From positions 1 to 24,175 of the forward strand of contig CALFTM010000088.1 in assembly GCA_937916355.1 (NCBI GenBank): a DNA stretch of 24,175 nucleotides, read 5' to 3'. Numbering within the stretch: the first letter of the stretch is position 1; every line of letters starts with the position of its first letter. Made by a program: the position numbers and the translations under genes. The notes below the pieces were generated by a model that worked only from the letters and a program-made list of their open reading frames with translations, ran no database searches and was not told the origin of the DNA. Source of the stretch: an uncultured Bacteroidales bacterium. Lineage in GTDB: Bacteria > Bacteroidota > Bacteroidia > Bacteroidales > Paludibacteraceae. This document shows, piece after piece, positions 1 to 8,202 of this stretch.

Positions 1-53
1 AGGCTCTCAAAATCCTGAATGCCGATTGGCAAGTTTTTTAACGTCTGCTCCAT
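1..53 (-). CDS. AAA-family ATPase with C-terminal nuclease-like domain (N-terminus only)
   Basis: Only the first 17 codons lie in the window; the gene runs off the left edge. The ATG at 53-51 opens a peptide containing LPIGIQDFESL, a typical start of the large Bacteroidales family of predicted ATPases (AAA-ATPase-like domain followed by a PD-(D/E)XK-type DUF1703 domain). In that family the next residues normally form a YVDKT segment and a Walker A loop, which cannot be seen here. A TATCTTTG -7-like box lies 22 bases upstream of the start. The gene is separated from the polysaccharide operon by more than 400 noncoding bases, so it is likely an independent unit. The family call rests on a short but distinctive peptide. 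Confidence 0.7.
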   Translation of the reverse strand, partial: MEQTLKNLPIGIQDFES

Positions 54-74
54 ACTCTGATCTTTTTCTTTCTG

Positions 75-82
75 CAAAGATA
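75..82 (-). promoter_or_regulatory. Bacteroidetes-type -7 box (TATCTTTG)
   Basis: On the minus strand this reads TATCTTTG, a full match to the TAnnTTTG -7 element used by Bacteroidetes sigma-ABfr. It lies 22 bases upstream of the ATG at 53, implying a leader of about 15 bases. No clear TTTG -33 box is visible about 20 bases further upstream, so the match could be chance. Confidence 0.4.
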
Positions 83-487
83 ATCTTTTGAATTTGATTT
101 CATAGGATTGAAACAAGTTTTATCAACTAGCTGCTCACTCCACAGCAAGCCCATGTAAATCAAGGAAAAATTAAAAATTAGATCAAATTCACACTTGACA
201 CAACATAAATCGGCTCATTTCTGAGCCGATAATCTAATCCCAATTAAAGTTTTTCAAAAAACATCCGAAAACGACCGAAATTAGTTTTCTACTTCAGACT
301 TTCCTTTTTTTGTTATACACACTGCTTACCATTCTCAGACTTACAAATAGGATCTTTCTCTTACATTTCAACCAACAACCGACCTATTTTTAGTGATTTT
401 TCATCTTCACAGCTTCCTAACAGCAAGATATGCAGTTACAGTAAAAAACATACTTACGTTTTAATCCTAATTTTCAGAATTATATGT
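83..487. other. Noncoding region between the polysaccharide operon and the next gene
   Basis: About 400 AT-rich bases without a convincing reading frame on either strand. The only clear structure is the hairpin at 209-230. The rest probably holds the 3' untranslated end of the operon and upstream sequence of the gene starting at 53. I see no tRNA, repeat or insertion-sequence end here. Confidence 0.5.
209..230 (-). terminator. Hairpin, possible terminator of the polysaccharide operon
   Basis: A perfect 9-bp stem (ATCGGCTCA pairing with TGAGCCGAT) closes a 4-base loop. It lies about 260 bases beyond the last operon gene and before the next minus-strand gene. On the minus strand it is followed by TTATGTTG, so the U-tract is poor, but both sides are A/T-rich. 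Position and stem strength suggest a terminator or 3'-end structure; the weak U-tract keeps the confidence moderate. Confidence 0.5.
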
Positions 488-1264
488 TTATCGACTCTGG
501 CTATACTTCTTCCCTAAAAATTTTGCCATAAAAAAAGATAAAATCTTCTTATCCCAATTTTCTTTTCCTAACTGTACCATACCTATTTCTTTATATTTTA
601 AATTATTTGCTTCTATCCAAACATCCAACAACAACTCACTAACTCTACCAAATAAACGAGCATCAAATGCAGAAAGATTTGAAAAATCTATTTTTGATTC
701 TAACTCAAATAAAATCGGGAAAAGCCATTCACAATATTTATCTGAAAGTTCTTTTTTCATTATATACATATTAAACATGTGCCCCCATGTTCGCCCCATT
801 ACTTTATCAAACGCACTCAAGTATTGAGGACATTTCTTTTCAATTATTAATCGTGCACATTCCAAATGAAATATATCATGAGTATCCTTATAGTGTTCCC
901 ATAAAGAAGATATATAATAATTTCTCTTTTTAGGCAATACTACATCGTAGCTATCACATAACTCGATTGCCTCAGACTCTTTCAAGATAGAATCAAACTT
1001 ACTTGCTTTCTTTTTTAAAGAAAAATACCTTCTGTAATGAGCCAATCCTATATAATCAGACTTTAAATTTTTCCATCCCCAATATAATGCTGTCAACTCA
1101 CAAAAATTAGGGTTTTTTGATGAAATATTCTCACCTTCATTATCTGCTTGATATCCAAATTCACACTCTTTATGTAATGATTTTCCCACATGAACCGGAA
1201 TATACAACTTATCAGAAGGCAACTCAGTTTGTTTATGTGTGGCAACGAGTATTTTCACATCCAT
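488..1264 (-). CDS. DUF4422 family glycosyltransferase
   Basis: A 258-aa protein of the DUF4422 family, predicted glycosyltransferases found in capsule and O-antigen loci. Family marks are the opening KILVATHK (residues 4-11), the block NPNFCELTALYWGWKN (51-66) and YIGLAHYRRYF (71-81), plus GYQ-x-DN near 37-42. It has no signal peptide or membrane segment and should act on the cytoplasmic face on a lipid-linked intermediate. Its ATG at 1264 overlaps the end of the HAD gene by 10 bases (ATGGATGTGA), so the two are translationally coupled. It is the last gene of the operon. Donor and linkage cannot be told from sequence. Confidence 0.85.
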   Translation of the reverse strand: MDVKILVATHKQTELPSDKLYIPVHVGKSLHKECEFGYQADNEGENISSKNPNFCELTALYWGWKNLKSDYIGLAHYRRYFSLKKKASKFDSILKESEAIELCDSYDVVLPKKRNYYISSLWEHYKDTHDIFHLECARLIIEKKCPQYLSAFDKVMGRTWGHMFNMYIMKKELSDKYCEWLFPILFELESKIDFSNLSAFDARLFGRVSELLLDVWIEANNLKYKEIGMVQLGKENWDKKILSFFMAKFLGKKYSQSR

Positions 1265-1932
1265 AATTTATATAAAATCTTTTTTGCTAATTTTTTGATT
1301 TGTTTATCTTGCGGAATCCAATAAGATGCTATACCAGCAATCTTAGCACCCATAACATCAGCTTTAAAATTATCTCCAACATGTAAAACCTCCCCCTTTT
1401 CTACCCTTAAATCATTTACCACTACATCAAATAGTTTGCCAGAAACCTTATCACAACCATGCTCACTAGAGATAAACAAACATTCATATCCTTTTATATT
1501 ACAATTCAACAAAATTTGCTCTATAACACTTCTAGGCAAATACATATCTGAAGTTAAAACAACCCGTTTTCCTGAGTTCAAAGCCCAATCAAACATTCTT
1601 CCACCACTATACTTCCTCCTACACGCCTCAATTTCACACTCTATTTCTACGTTTTTCAAAACATTAACAGACTCATAACCCCATTTATCCAAAACAGAAT
1701 AAATATCAACTAAACCTATCTCTCCAGTAGCCGACAATCGCCTAGCTTCTTGCTCCGCCCTAATTCTGTTTTTAAAAAATCCACATGCATATTTATCACC
1801 AAAAACTCTTTTCCCTACTTTGATGAAAATTTCAGATGGCAGCAACACAGATCGTTCTACTAACGTGTCAAATATATCGAAAGAGACAATGTTGTAAGCA
1901 TTCGCCTTAATTTCAAATTTTTCAGTCATCAT
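1255..1932 (-). CDS. HAD-superfamily hydrolase domain protein (COG5610 N-terminal type)
   Basis: A stand-alone HAD-fold protein of about 225 aa. Motif I is SFDIFDTL (about residues 17-24), with Phe rather than Asp two residues after the nucleophile, as in dehalogenase-like members. Motif II is VVLTSDMYLP, a motif III lysine probably lies near CDKVSGK, and motif IV is HVGDNFKADV. I chose the ATG at 1932, which gives a 4-base ATGA overlap with the upstream gene; a GTG at 1941 in the same frame is less likely. In many polysaccharide loci this domain is the N-terminal half of a longer COG5610-type protein. Here the C-terminal-type half is the separate gene just upstream. The substrate is unknown; a phosphate-transfer or hydrolysis role is inferred from the fold only. 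Confidence 0.8.
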   Translation of the reverse strand: MMTEKFEIKANAYNIVSFDIFDTLVERSVLLPSEIFIKVGKRVFGDKYACGFFKNRIRAEQEARRLSATGEIGLVDIYSVLDKWGYESVNVLKNVEIECEIEACRRKYSGGRMFDWALNSGKRVVLTSDMYLPRSVIEQILLNCNIKGYECLFISSEHGCDKVSGKLFDVVVNDLRVEKGEVLHVGDNFKADVMGAKIAGIASYWIPQDKQIKKLAKKILYKLWM

Positions 1933-3092
1933 TTCCGACACAAGCAGTATAAAAAATAGTACGGAAACGGCATCCTAAACACAGATTTAAAGAAACCTGT
2001 TTTCCAGCAACTATTGCGCAATGCATGAACAAATTCTTTAACACTCTCATATTCAAACAACCCCTTCTGAGAGACAAAGTAAGACTTACAACCATCCGTA
2101 TTGTACAAAAATTTAAACATATTAACTTCATCAGATGTAGGATTCATACCAAATCTTAAAAAGTTGTCTTTAGATTCAGATTCATCAAATTTTAATTCGC
2201 CACTTACAACGCCTCTGACATAACACTCAATTCCGCTTTGAACATCTCTTAGTTTCGCAACAATGTTATCATCATCTTCATACTCATAAGTTTCCGAAAA
2301 GGAGACGACGTCTTTCCCTTTAAGAAAATATCCTTTAGTAGAACCCTCAAAAGACTGCAAAAATTTCTCAATAACACCAAAGAAACTTAAAATTTTCTTT
2401 CTGTTAGAATCATTTTCTTTTTCATACATATAGCCATTCACACATAATTTCATATCTGATCTTGGTGCTACTCCTATATAATACCCATTGACATCAACGT
2501 CTGAAGATGCAACATCCAAATCAAATAAAATTGTCAAATAATGCTGTATTGTGCCGTGCCATCCTGTATCAACGACATTACAAACTCCACGAAAATCTGC
2601 ATTTTTTAAGTAAGAAACCAACAAGTTATATTGAACTTCAGACTCCTTTAAAATTTCCGATTTATTTAATTCATAAAACATTCTTAAAGACTCATTATCT
2701 TTCAATTCCGAAAACTTCAAATCTTGATTCCACCCTATTCCAATAACTTCTTTTTGACTATCATAAGTTTCTCTTTTTACTCCATAATAAACTGATATTT
2801 CTGAAAAAGGAACATAATACGAATTTGTCAAAAAACGAAGACTATCTACAAATTCAGGATATTTCCACAATAATGCACGACGCACACTATTTCTAGACAA
2901 ATACAAATAGTTCGTTTCATCTTCAGGATAAACTATATTGTACATTTTTTCTAAAACAAAACCATCCCTTGCTAAAAAGAATAAACGCCCTCCTTCTCGA
3001 TTGTCGGCTTTGATGGCTTTCTTTAACCAAAGAATAAATCCATATATAAACGGACCTATTATTTCTTTCCCAAAATCATAATATATATTCAT
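1929..3092 (-). CDS. Polysaccharide-locus protein resembling the C-terminal half of COG5610 HAD proteins
   Basis: A 387-aa cytoplasmic protein without a HAD motif I. It carries the marks of the region that follows the HAD domain in COG5610-type proteins: GPFIYGFILWL (residues 13-23), LFFLARDGF (37-45), YLYLSRNS (62-69) and NVVDTGWHGTIQ (172-183). The biochemical role of this domain is not established to my knowledge; it is recurrent in capsule and O-antigen clusters. The stop overlaps the ATG of the HAD gene (ATGA), and the start lies 6 bases after the GT2 gene, so all three are coupled. Oddly, the gene order puts the C-terminal-type half first. I am fairly sure of the family resemblance and unsure of the function. 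Confidence 0.7.
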   Translation of the reverse strand: MNIYYDFGKEIIGPFIYGFILWLKKAIKADNREGGRLFFLARDGFVLEKMYNIVYPEDETNYLYLSRNSVRRALLWKYPEFVDSLRFLTNSYYVPFSEISVYYGVKRETYDSQKEVIGIGWNQDLKFSELKDNESLRMFYELNKSEILKESEVQYNLLVSYLKNADFRGVCNVVDTGWHGTIQHYLTILFDLDVASSDVDVNGYYIGVAPRSDMKLCVNGYMYEKENDSNRKKILSFFGVIEKFLQSFEGSTKGYFLKGKDVVSFSETYEYEDDDNIVAKLRDVQSGIECYVRGVVSGELKFDESESKDNFLRFGMNPTSDEVNMFKFLYNTDGCKSYFVSQKGLFEYESVKEFVHALRNSCWKTGFFKSVFRMPFPYYFLYCLCRK

Positions 3093-3098
3093 ACTACA

Positions 3099-4007
3099 TT
3101 ACCTTTTCTTAGGTAAATATTTCTCATTCACCCCGTTTATACGAAAAACAAAGTCCCTATAAGCATCAAAATAAAGAGTTGAAACATTATAACCATTCTC
3201 ACGCTCATTTTTAAAAAAAGCAATCAATAACTTACAAATCTTGCGCAAAAAAGCAATCATTAATGAAAATATTCCAAAATGAGTAAAAACGACGTCCAAA
3301 TAATTTCTCTCTCCATAATAAGTTTTCCAATTTACCTCTTTTAATGTAAAAGATTTTTCCGTTTTATGATCCAATATTGCTTTATTTATATTTAATATTC
3401 CTCCATATTTTTTCATACGGAGAGAGTATTCAACATCATCATACCAAATAAAATATTCTTTCTTCGGCAACCCAATCTTCTTTACTACAGAAGACTTTAT
3501 CAACAAACCACAAAACGTTGCTGTATCACACTCGAAACACTCATCCTTTTTGTATTGAGACTCACTAATCATTTCAAATGTACCAAACAGTCTACGTTTA
3601 ATATCCCTTCGATGACCTACATCAATTGCACCATCTACATAAACAGAACTAGAATATGCTGCATACATCGGATACAAATCAACCCTATCCATCATTTCTT
3701 TCAAAAATGACGGGCGTAAAATAGCATCATCATCTATGAGTAAAACATAATCATATTCAAATTCATTCGCAAGTTCCATTCCCTTGTAAAAGCCCCAAGC
3801 TCCTCCTAAATTAACATCACTTCGAAAAACAACCACATTAGATCCTCTTATGTTAGATAGATAGTCGGATGTTCCATCAGTACTACAATTATCAACAATT
3901 ATAATCTTATCAAACGCTCTTGTTTGGAATTGTACTGCAGATATGCATTCTTTTAATAATTCACATCTATTGTAAGTTACAATAATGGATATAACAAAAT
4001 AATTCAT
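3099..4007 (-). CDS. Glycosyltransferase family 2, galactofuranosyltransferase/rhamnosyltransferase-like
   Basis: A 302-aa GT2 enzyme with a GT-A fold. IIVTYNR (8-14) and IIVDNCSTDGT (36-46) form the nucleotide-binding half, NLGGAWGFYKG (66-76) follows, and LLIDDDA (89-95) carries the metal-binding DDD. YFIWYDDVEYSLRM (185-198) holds the predicted acceptor-site acids, with a following histidine near 214. This motif set is typical of GlfT-like transferases that add galactofuranose or rhamnose, but the sugar cannot be deduced. It resembles the gene at 7292-8191 in layout and is probably a diverged paralogue. It lies 11 bases after wzy in the same operon. Confidence 0.88.
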   Translation of the reverse strand: MNYFVISIIVTYNRCELLKECISAVQFQTRAFDKIIIVDNCSTDGTSDYLSNIRGSNVVVFRSDVNLGGAWGFYKGMELANEFEYDYVLLIDDDAILRPSFLKEMMDRVDLYPMYAAYSSSVYVDGAIDVGHRRDIKRRLFGTFEMISESQYKKDECFECDTATFCGLLIKSSVVKKIGLPKKEYFIWYDDVEYSLRMKKYGGILNINKAILDHKTEKSFTLKEVNWKTYYGERNYLDVVFTHFGIFSLMIAFLRKICKLLIAFFKNERENGYNVSTLYFDAYRDFVFRINGVNEKYLPKKR

Positions 4008-4018
4008 AATCTTATTTT

Positions 4019-5218
4019 CTATAACTTAGACATCTTTTGTGTAAAAAACAAAGACAACCCCAAAGCTATCAATGTTAGAGTAAGGAAGTTGTACAAAATT
4101 AAAGTTACTGTGAATGGAATAAAAAACAAAATTGAAAAATACATATAAGCTTTATTTCCACACTTTATACCAGCATATATAGGTACTAACAACAATCCGA
4201 AAAGGTAAAACAAGAATAAATACACTCCTCCATCTGCTAATAATACCATAATTGAATTACTTGCTCCTTCTACATTCTTATACGGTCCAATCCCAAATAG
4301 GGGAGATTCTATCCACACATTAAAAGCATTAACCATATAACCTATTCTTACAGCATAAGAATCTGTCTCCATCTTTTTCAACAAGAGATCTTCAGAAATA
4401 AAATAAAAAGCAATTGCAACAACTATGCCAAATATTGAAAGAATTAAATGTGAAAGAGTTATTCTGTCATTGTCATAAAGAAAAAAACGAGTAAAAACAA
4501 CTAACATAACAATTAAATATCCTGTCGTACACCCTGTCGACAAAATTGTCGCTATTAATAAAATTAATCTGAACTTATTATACTTGCTTCGTAAAAATAA
4601 TTCTATACACAATGCAGTAGATAAAACAATACAAAACATTGGGGCTTCTACAAATATACCACAATTTCGCTCCCCTTGTGCAGCAAAATGTAGCCAATAA
4701 AAATTTGCAACAAAATTCTGGGACCAATCGGTATAAACAACCCCTGAAGAAGGTATAACAGCTAATATTTCACCTCCTAACCAAAAAAAAAGCGAAAGCG
4801 CTGATAAACAACAAACTATTTCAGAAAAACAAAAAAACAACACATAATAAGAAGACCTCTTAATATTTATCGACATAAAATAAAGCAATAATAAAGACAA
4901 AAACAATACTCTAAATAAGAATCCCACCATATATTCACCACTTTTCAATAATGGTACAAGCGATCCTACAAAAAACAGTAAAAAAAACATAGGAAACAAG
5001 CCCATTACATTACGAGACCACCTAAACAAACGATACAATACCAAAAAAGCTAAAAAAGAAATACTTAACAATAAAAATGATTTCTCGTTTATATTATAAT
5101 AAAAAGAATTACACTCTAAAACTATCAAAAAAGCCAAAATATAATCTGCAATAGTACCACAAGTACGCCTACTTTGCAAATACATTTCGATAAACAACAG
5201 CTGATTTGTTCTTTCCAT
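4019..5218 (-). CDS. wzy: O-antigen/capsule repeat-unit polymerase (Wzy-like)
   Basis: A 399-aa, very hydrophobic protein with about ten predicted membrane segments and a long central extracytoplasmic loop (roughly residues 145-190). The loop ends in GERNCGIFVEAP, a version of the RxxGxFxEP-like motif seen in Wzy and O-antigen ligase proteins. A second polar stretch near residues 275-310 has the pattern R-I-G-Y-M and SPLFGIGPYKN, also typical of the family. In a Wzy-dependent pathway it would join lipid-linked repeat units at the periplasmic face. Wzy proteins are poorly conserved, so the call rests on topology, this motif and position among glycosyltransferases. The start overlaps the previous stop by one base (TAATG). 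It is the only polymerase candidate in the window. Confidence 0.82.
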   Translation of the reverse strand: MERTNQLLFIEMYLQSRRTCGTIADYILAFLIVLECNSFYYNINEKSFLLLSISFLAFLVLYRLFRWSRNVMGLFPMFFLLFFVGSLVPLLKSGEYMVGFLFRVLFLSLLLLYFMSINIKRSSYYVLFFCFSEIVCCLSALSLFFWLGGEILAVIPSSGVVYTDWSQNFVANFYWLHFAAQGERNCGIFVEAPMFCIVLSTALCIELFLRSKYNKFRLILLIATILSTGCTTGYLIVMLVVFTRFFLYDNDRITLSHLILSIFGIVVAIAFYFISEDLLLKKMETDSYAVRIGYMVNAFNVWIESPLFGIGPYKNVEGASNSIMVLLADGGVYLFLFYLFGLLLVPIYAGIKCGNKAYMYFSILFFIPFTVTLILYNFLTLTLIALGLSLFFTQKMSKL

Positions 5219-6138
5219 TACAATTTTATTCTTAATATTTTTTTTGCATAAACTTTAAAAATTTGAGGTAATACCCCTAAAATTATCTCATTCCTTTTAT
5301 AACCTAATTTTTTTAAAATATCATATCCCGCCTGATATCCTTTACCTCCCCGAATAAATCTTATTGCTAATTGATAATAATGCCAACTCTCATTGATTTT
5401 TATTAAGTTTTTTTTATAAAACAAAGATGCCCTTGCAAAAACATATATTCTAGTCAATTCTCTTTTATCATCAATCAACACACTTACCGAACTATTCCGC
5501 TCTGTATTGCAACATAAACATCTTTTATCTACGCTAATACTAGAAGAATAATGACCAACTAAATAAGAAAAAGTAGTATCGTTATGTATGAGTGTTTCAT
5601 CAAATAATATTTTATTTGATTCAATTAAAGATCGCTTAATTATTTTTGACCAAGGTTCTCCAAATTTATATCTCAATAAAGTTAATGCCTTCTCTGTTTC
5701 ACCATTAAAATACATACGAATATAATTTCTTAAATGCTTTGCTCTCGAAGCGTTTTCATACGTTTCAGAGTTTACACTATTAGCACTAAAAAACATCAAA
5801 TCATAATTTAAACATTTATATTCATCCAATATATCATTAAAACAGTAATTAAAATAATCATCGGCATCAATGAATAATACCCATTTCCCTTTTGCTTTTG
5901 ATAATCCAACATTTCTTGCATTTCCTGCACCCTTAGTTTCTTTAGAAAAAATCAATTCTACATTATTTCTGTTTACTCCAGGGAAAGTTTCAAAATCAAC
6001 AAGATTTGCATCGCTATTATCGTCAACAACAATAATCTGTACATCCTCTCTTTCTGGAATTGAGTTCAAACATCTTTGTAATAAATGAGGAATATTACGA
6101 TGTGGAATTATTATAGAAAACGCAAAACTATCTACCAT
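5218..6138 (-). CDS. Glycosyltransferase family 2
   Basis: A 306-aa GT2 enzyme. FSIIIPHRN (7-15) and QIIVVDDNS (34-42) form the UDP-sugar binding fold, KGAGNARNVGL (69-79) is a classic GT2 segment, and LFIDADDYF (88-96) carries the DxD metal site. EPWSKIIKRSLI further on is typical of capsule GT2 proteins that use the WxK motif. No membrane segments are evident, although the C-terminus is basic and hydrophobic (KILRIKL) and may touch the membrane. It ends on the start codon of wzy (TAATG). Donor and acceptor cannot be predicted. Confidence 0.88.
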   Translation of the reverse strand: MVDSFAFSIIIPHRNIPHLLQRCLNSIPEREDVQIIVVDDNSDANLVDFETFPGVNRNNVELIFSKETKGAGNARNVGLSKAKGKWVLFIDADDYFNYCFNDILDEYKCLNYDLMFFSANSVNSETYENASRAKHLRNYIRMYFNGETEKALTLLRYKFGEPWSKIIKRSLIESNKILFDETLIHNDTTFSYLVGHYSSSISVDKRCLCCNTERNSSVSVLIDDKRELTRIYVFARASLFYKKNLIKINESWHYYQLAIRFIRGGKGYQAGYDILKKLGYKRNEIILGVLPQIFKVYAKKILRIKL

Positions 6139-6191
6139 ATTAATTTAATTCTATGATTTTAAATTTATACCCAATTAATTCGAAATTATTA

Positions 6192-7082
6192 CTAACTTAA
6201 TAATCCCAATAACGGACTGCGCCAATTTAACTTATAAACATACGTTGAACTCTTAAAACGATTAAAATCAAAAACATTTTTATAGCTAAAAACTCCCTCA
6301 TTATTTATTGGAACACTATCTATTAGTTTCTCAATTATAGGAACATTTTTATACCCTAAATTAATAATATGATCCGTTAAAAAATAATCTATCGTTTTAT
6401 CATTATTCTTGAAATATTCACATAAACATTCATAAATAAAATTCATAAGAATATTATCTGGAACTGAATACATAAAATATATAGCCCATCTTCGTTTTGA
6501 AATATTACTATTATTAGGAATACTACTTTTTACAGAATAAAACGAATACTCATATATTTCATCAGGGAATTTTTGAGTAACAAACAAAGTTGCATCAATC
6601 CAAAAACCGCCATACTTACTTAATAAATATACTCTTATAATATCTGAATAATGCTGGATTGATATTTTCTTTTCAGAAAATTTACGTTTTACGTCCTCTG
6701 ATAAATCGCCACAGTAATCATCAATATTCTCTTGAGAAAGAAAGTAAAAATTCAAATGTGGATTTGTTTCCTGAATTTTATCAATACATTTTTTTACAAC
6801 ACTTGGCAACTCACTAAATCCTTGATACCAAAAAATAAAACAATTATTTTTTTTCTCTATTATGCTTTCTTTGTCACAAACTTTATATCTATCTACTACA
6901 TCTTTCAATTCCTCACGCAAATAGCATTGCAACATCTGATGATGCCATTTATATAAAAAAGGAAAAGCATAAATTAGTTTCGTTTTTTCTCCCAAAACGA
7001 CTAAATATGCCATCATTTTAATGACAACGAAAAGAATCTTATCCATAATACTATACAAGTTATAAAAAAATCTATACTTCAA
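6192..7082 (-). CDS. Capsular polysaccharide synthesis glycosyltransferase (GT32-like, Caps_synth family)
   Basis: A 296-aa protein of the Caps_synth / GT32-like group. IFWYQGF (83-89) is the start of the fold, HYSDIIRVYLLSKYGGFWIDATLF (144-167) contains the donor-binding aspartates (the D-x-x-R and the YGGFWID motifs). A hydrophobic N-terminal stretch (about residues 10-30) may be a membrane anchor or peripheral helix. The following gene starts 53 bases downstream. Upstream lies a 209-base gap, the largest among the transferase genes, holding a small GCAAC-ctc-GTTGC hairpin at 7136-7148 but no clear promoter. The protein probably transfers a hexose or acetamido-hexose; the exact sugar is unknown. 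Confidence 0.85.
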   Translation of the reverse strand: MKYRFFYNLYSIMDKILFVVIKMMAYLVVLGEKTKLIYAFPFLYKWHHQMLQCYLREELKDVVDRYKVCDKESIIEKKNNCFIFWYQGFSELPSVVKKCIDKIQETNPHLNFYFLSQENIDDYCGDLSEDVKRKFSEKKISIQHYSDIIRVYLLSKYGGFWIDATLFVTQKFPDEIYEYSFYSVKSSIPNNSNISKRRWAIYFMYSVPDNILMNFIYECLCEYFKNNDKTIDYFLTDHIINLGYKNVPIIEKLIDSVPINNEGVFSYKNVFDFNRFKSSTYVYKLNWRSPLLGLLS

Positions 7083-7291
7083 TCACAATATACTATCTAA
7101 ATACACTATTACAGTTTTAAGCTTTAGCAAACAACGCAACCTCGTTGCAAAGATTTCAATCGTCATAATTTGCACTGAATAATTAGAATTTTTTTTAAGA
7201 CAAACAAACTATACTTATTCCCTAATTATGGAAAGCCCCCCTCATCAGCCCTCCATACATTATTAAGCAGGCAAATAATAATCAACAATCC

Positions 7292-8191
7292 TTAATCTTT
7301 ACAATTTGGATAACAGACTTTGGGGTTAAATTTAAGAAATGCTAAAGATGACCTTAATACAATTGACGCTCGAAAAAGGTCTAATTTCAAAATTAATTTA
7401 AAAACATACTTAAAATTTTTATAGAAGACTTTTAATCGGCTACTTTCCTCTTCCGAGTACAAAATATTATTAAAACTTGAATTTCTAAATATATAAAAGA
7501 AATTATTTAATCTATTACAATCAAGTTCACCTTCAAAAGACAACCTACCTTGAATAGTTCTTTTATGGACAACACAACTCTTTGTAGCCAAATAACAATC
7601 ATAGCAAGAGGAGATCCTTTGTGTATATTCCGCATCATCTCCCCATATAAAATATTCTTTATATGGTAAACCTAAATTTTTGACCACTGAAATTGAAAAA
7701 AAAACAGAAACAAATGTTGCCGTTTTCACCTTTATCATTCCGTAATCAATTAAATCTAAATAATCTGCATACCCATTAGCCGATGGTCTGTCATCCACAA
7801 CAGGAGTATTCATAGGGCAACCATCCAAGCCAATAACCTTACTACAAACAAATCCAATATTACTCTTCCTTGAATAAGCCTTTACTAATTCTTCTAATGC
7901 AGTATGTTCACATATTACATCATCATCCATAATCCAACAATACTCATAAGAATGTTCCGCTGCATACTTAATCCCAGAGAAAAAACCTCCTGCTCCTCCA
8001 AGATTATCTTGAGTTATCGTAATAATATCACTTTGCTTACTAAGCCATTCTAAGGTTCCATCTGTAGAGCCATTGTTTACAACTATGATTTTATAATCAT
8101 CAAACGTCTGCAATCGCAAGGATTCTATTACTTCTTTCAATAGAACTAATCTATTGTATGTTACAACTACAATCGCTACTAACTTATCCAT
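7292..8191 (-). CDS. Glycosyltransferase family 2, galactofuranosyltransferase/rhamnosyltransferase-like
   Basis: A 299-aa GT2 enzyme with the same architecture as the gene at 3099-4007: VVVTYNR (8-14), IIVVNNGSTDGT (35-46), NLGGAGGFFSG (63-73), WIMDDDV (86-92), YFIWGDDAEYTQRI (180-193) and VVHK (207-210). These are GlfT-like features, so galactofuranose or rhamnose transfer is a reasonable guess. The C-terminal 60 residues are basic and amphipathic and may bind the membrane. A run of nine A residues immediately precedes and includes the first base of its ATG, in place of a Shine-Dalgarno sequence. It follows the next GT2 gene by 11 bases. Confidence 0.88.
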   Translation of the reverse strand: MDKLVAIVVVTYNRLVLLKEVIESLRLQTFDDYKIIVVNNGSTDGTLEWLSKQSDIITITQDNLGGAGGFFSGIKYAAEHSYEYCWIMDDDVICEHTALEELVKAYSRKSNIGFVCSKVIGLDGCPMNTPVVDDRPSANGYADYLDLIDYGMIKVKTATFVSVFFSISVVKNLGLPYKEYFIWGDDAEYTQRISSCYDCYLATKSCVVHKRTIQGRLSFEGELDCNRLNNFFYIFRNSSFNNILYSEEESSRLKVFYKNFKYVFKLILKLDLFRASIVLRSSLAFLKFNPKVCYPNCKD

Positions 8192-8202
8192 TTTTTTTTC
8201 AA

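Noticed and set aside
1922..2131. Short minus-strand reading frame of about 69 codons across the end of the 387-aa gene
   Set aside because: It lies wholly inside well-supported overlapping genes in another frame and has no family-like sequence.
7136..7148. GCAAC-ctc-GTTGC hairpin as a terminator between two glycosyltransferase genes
   Set aside because: The stem is only 5 bp and no U-tract follows on the minus strand.
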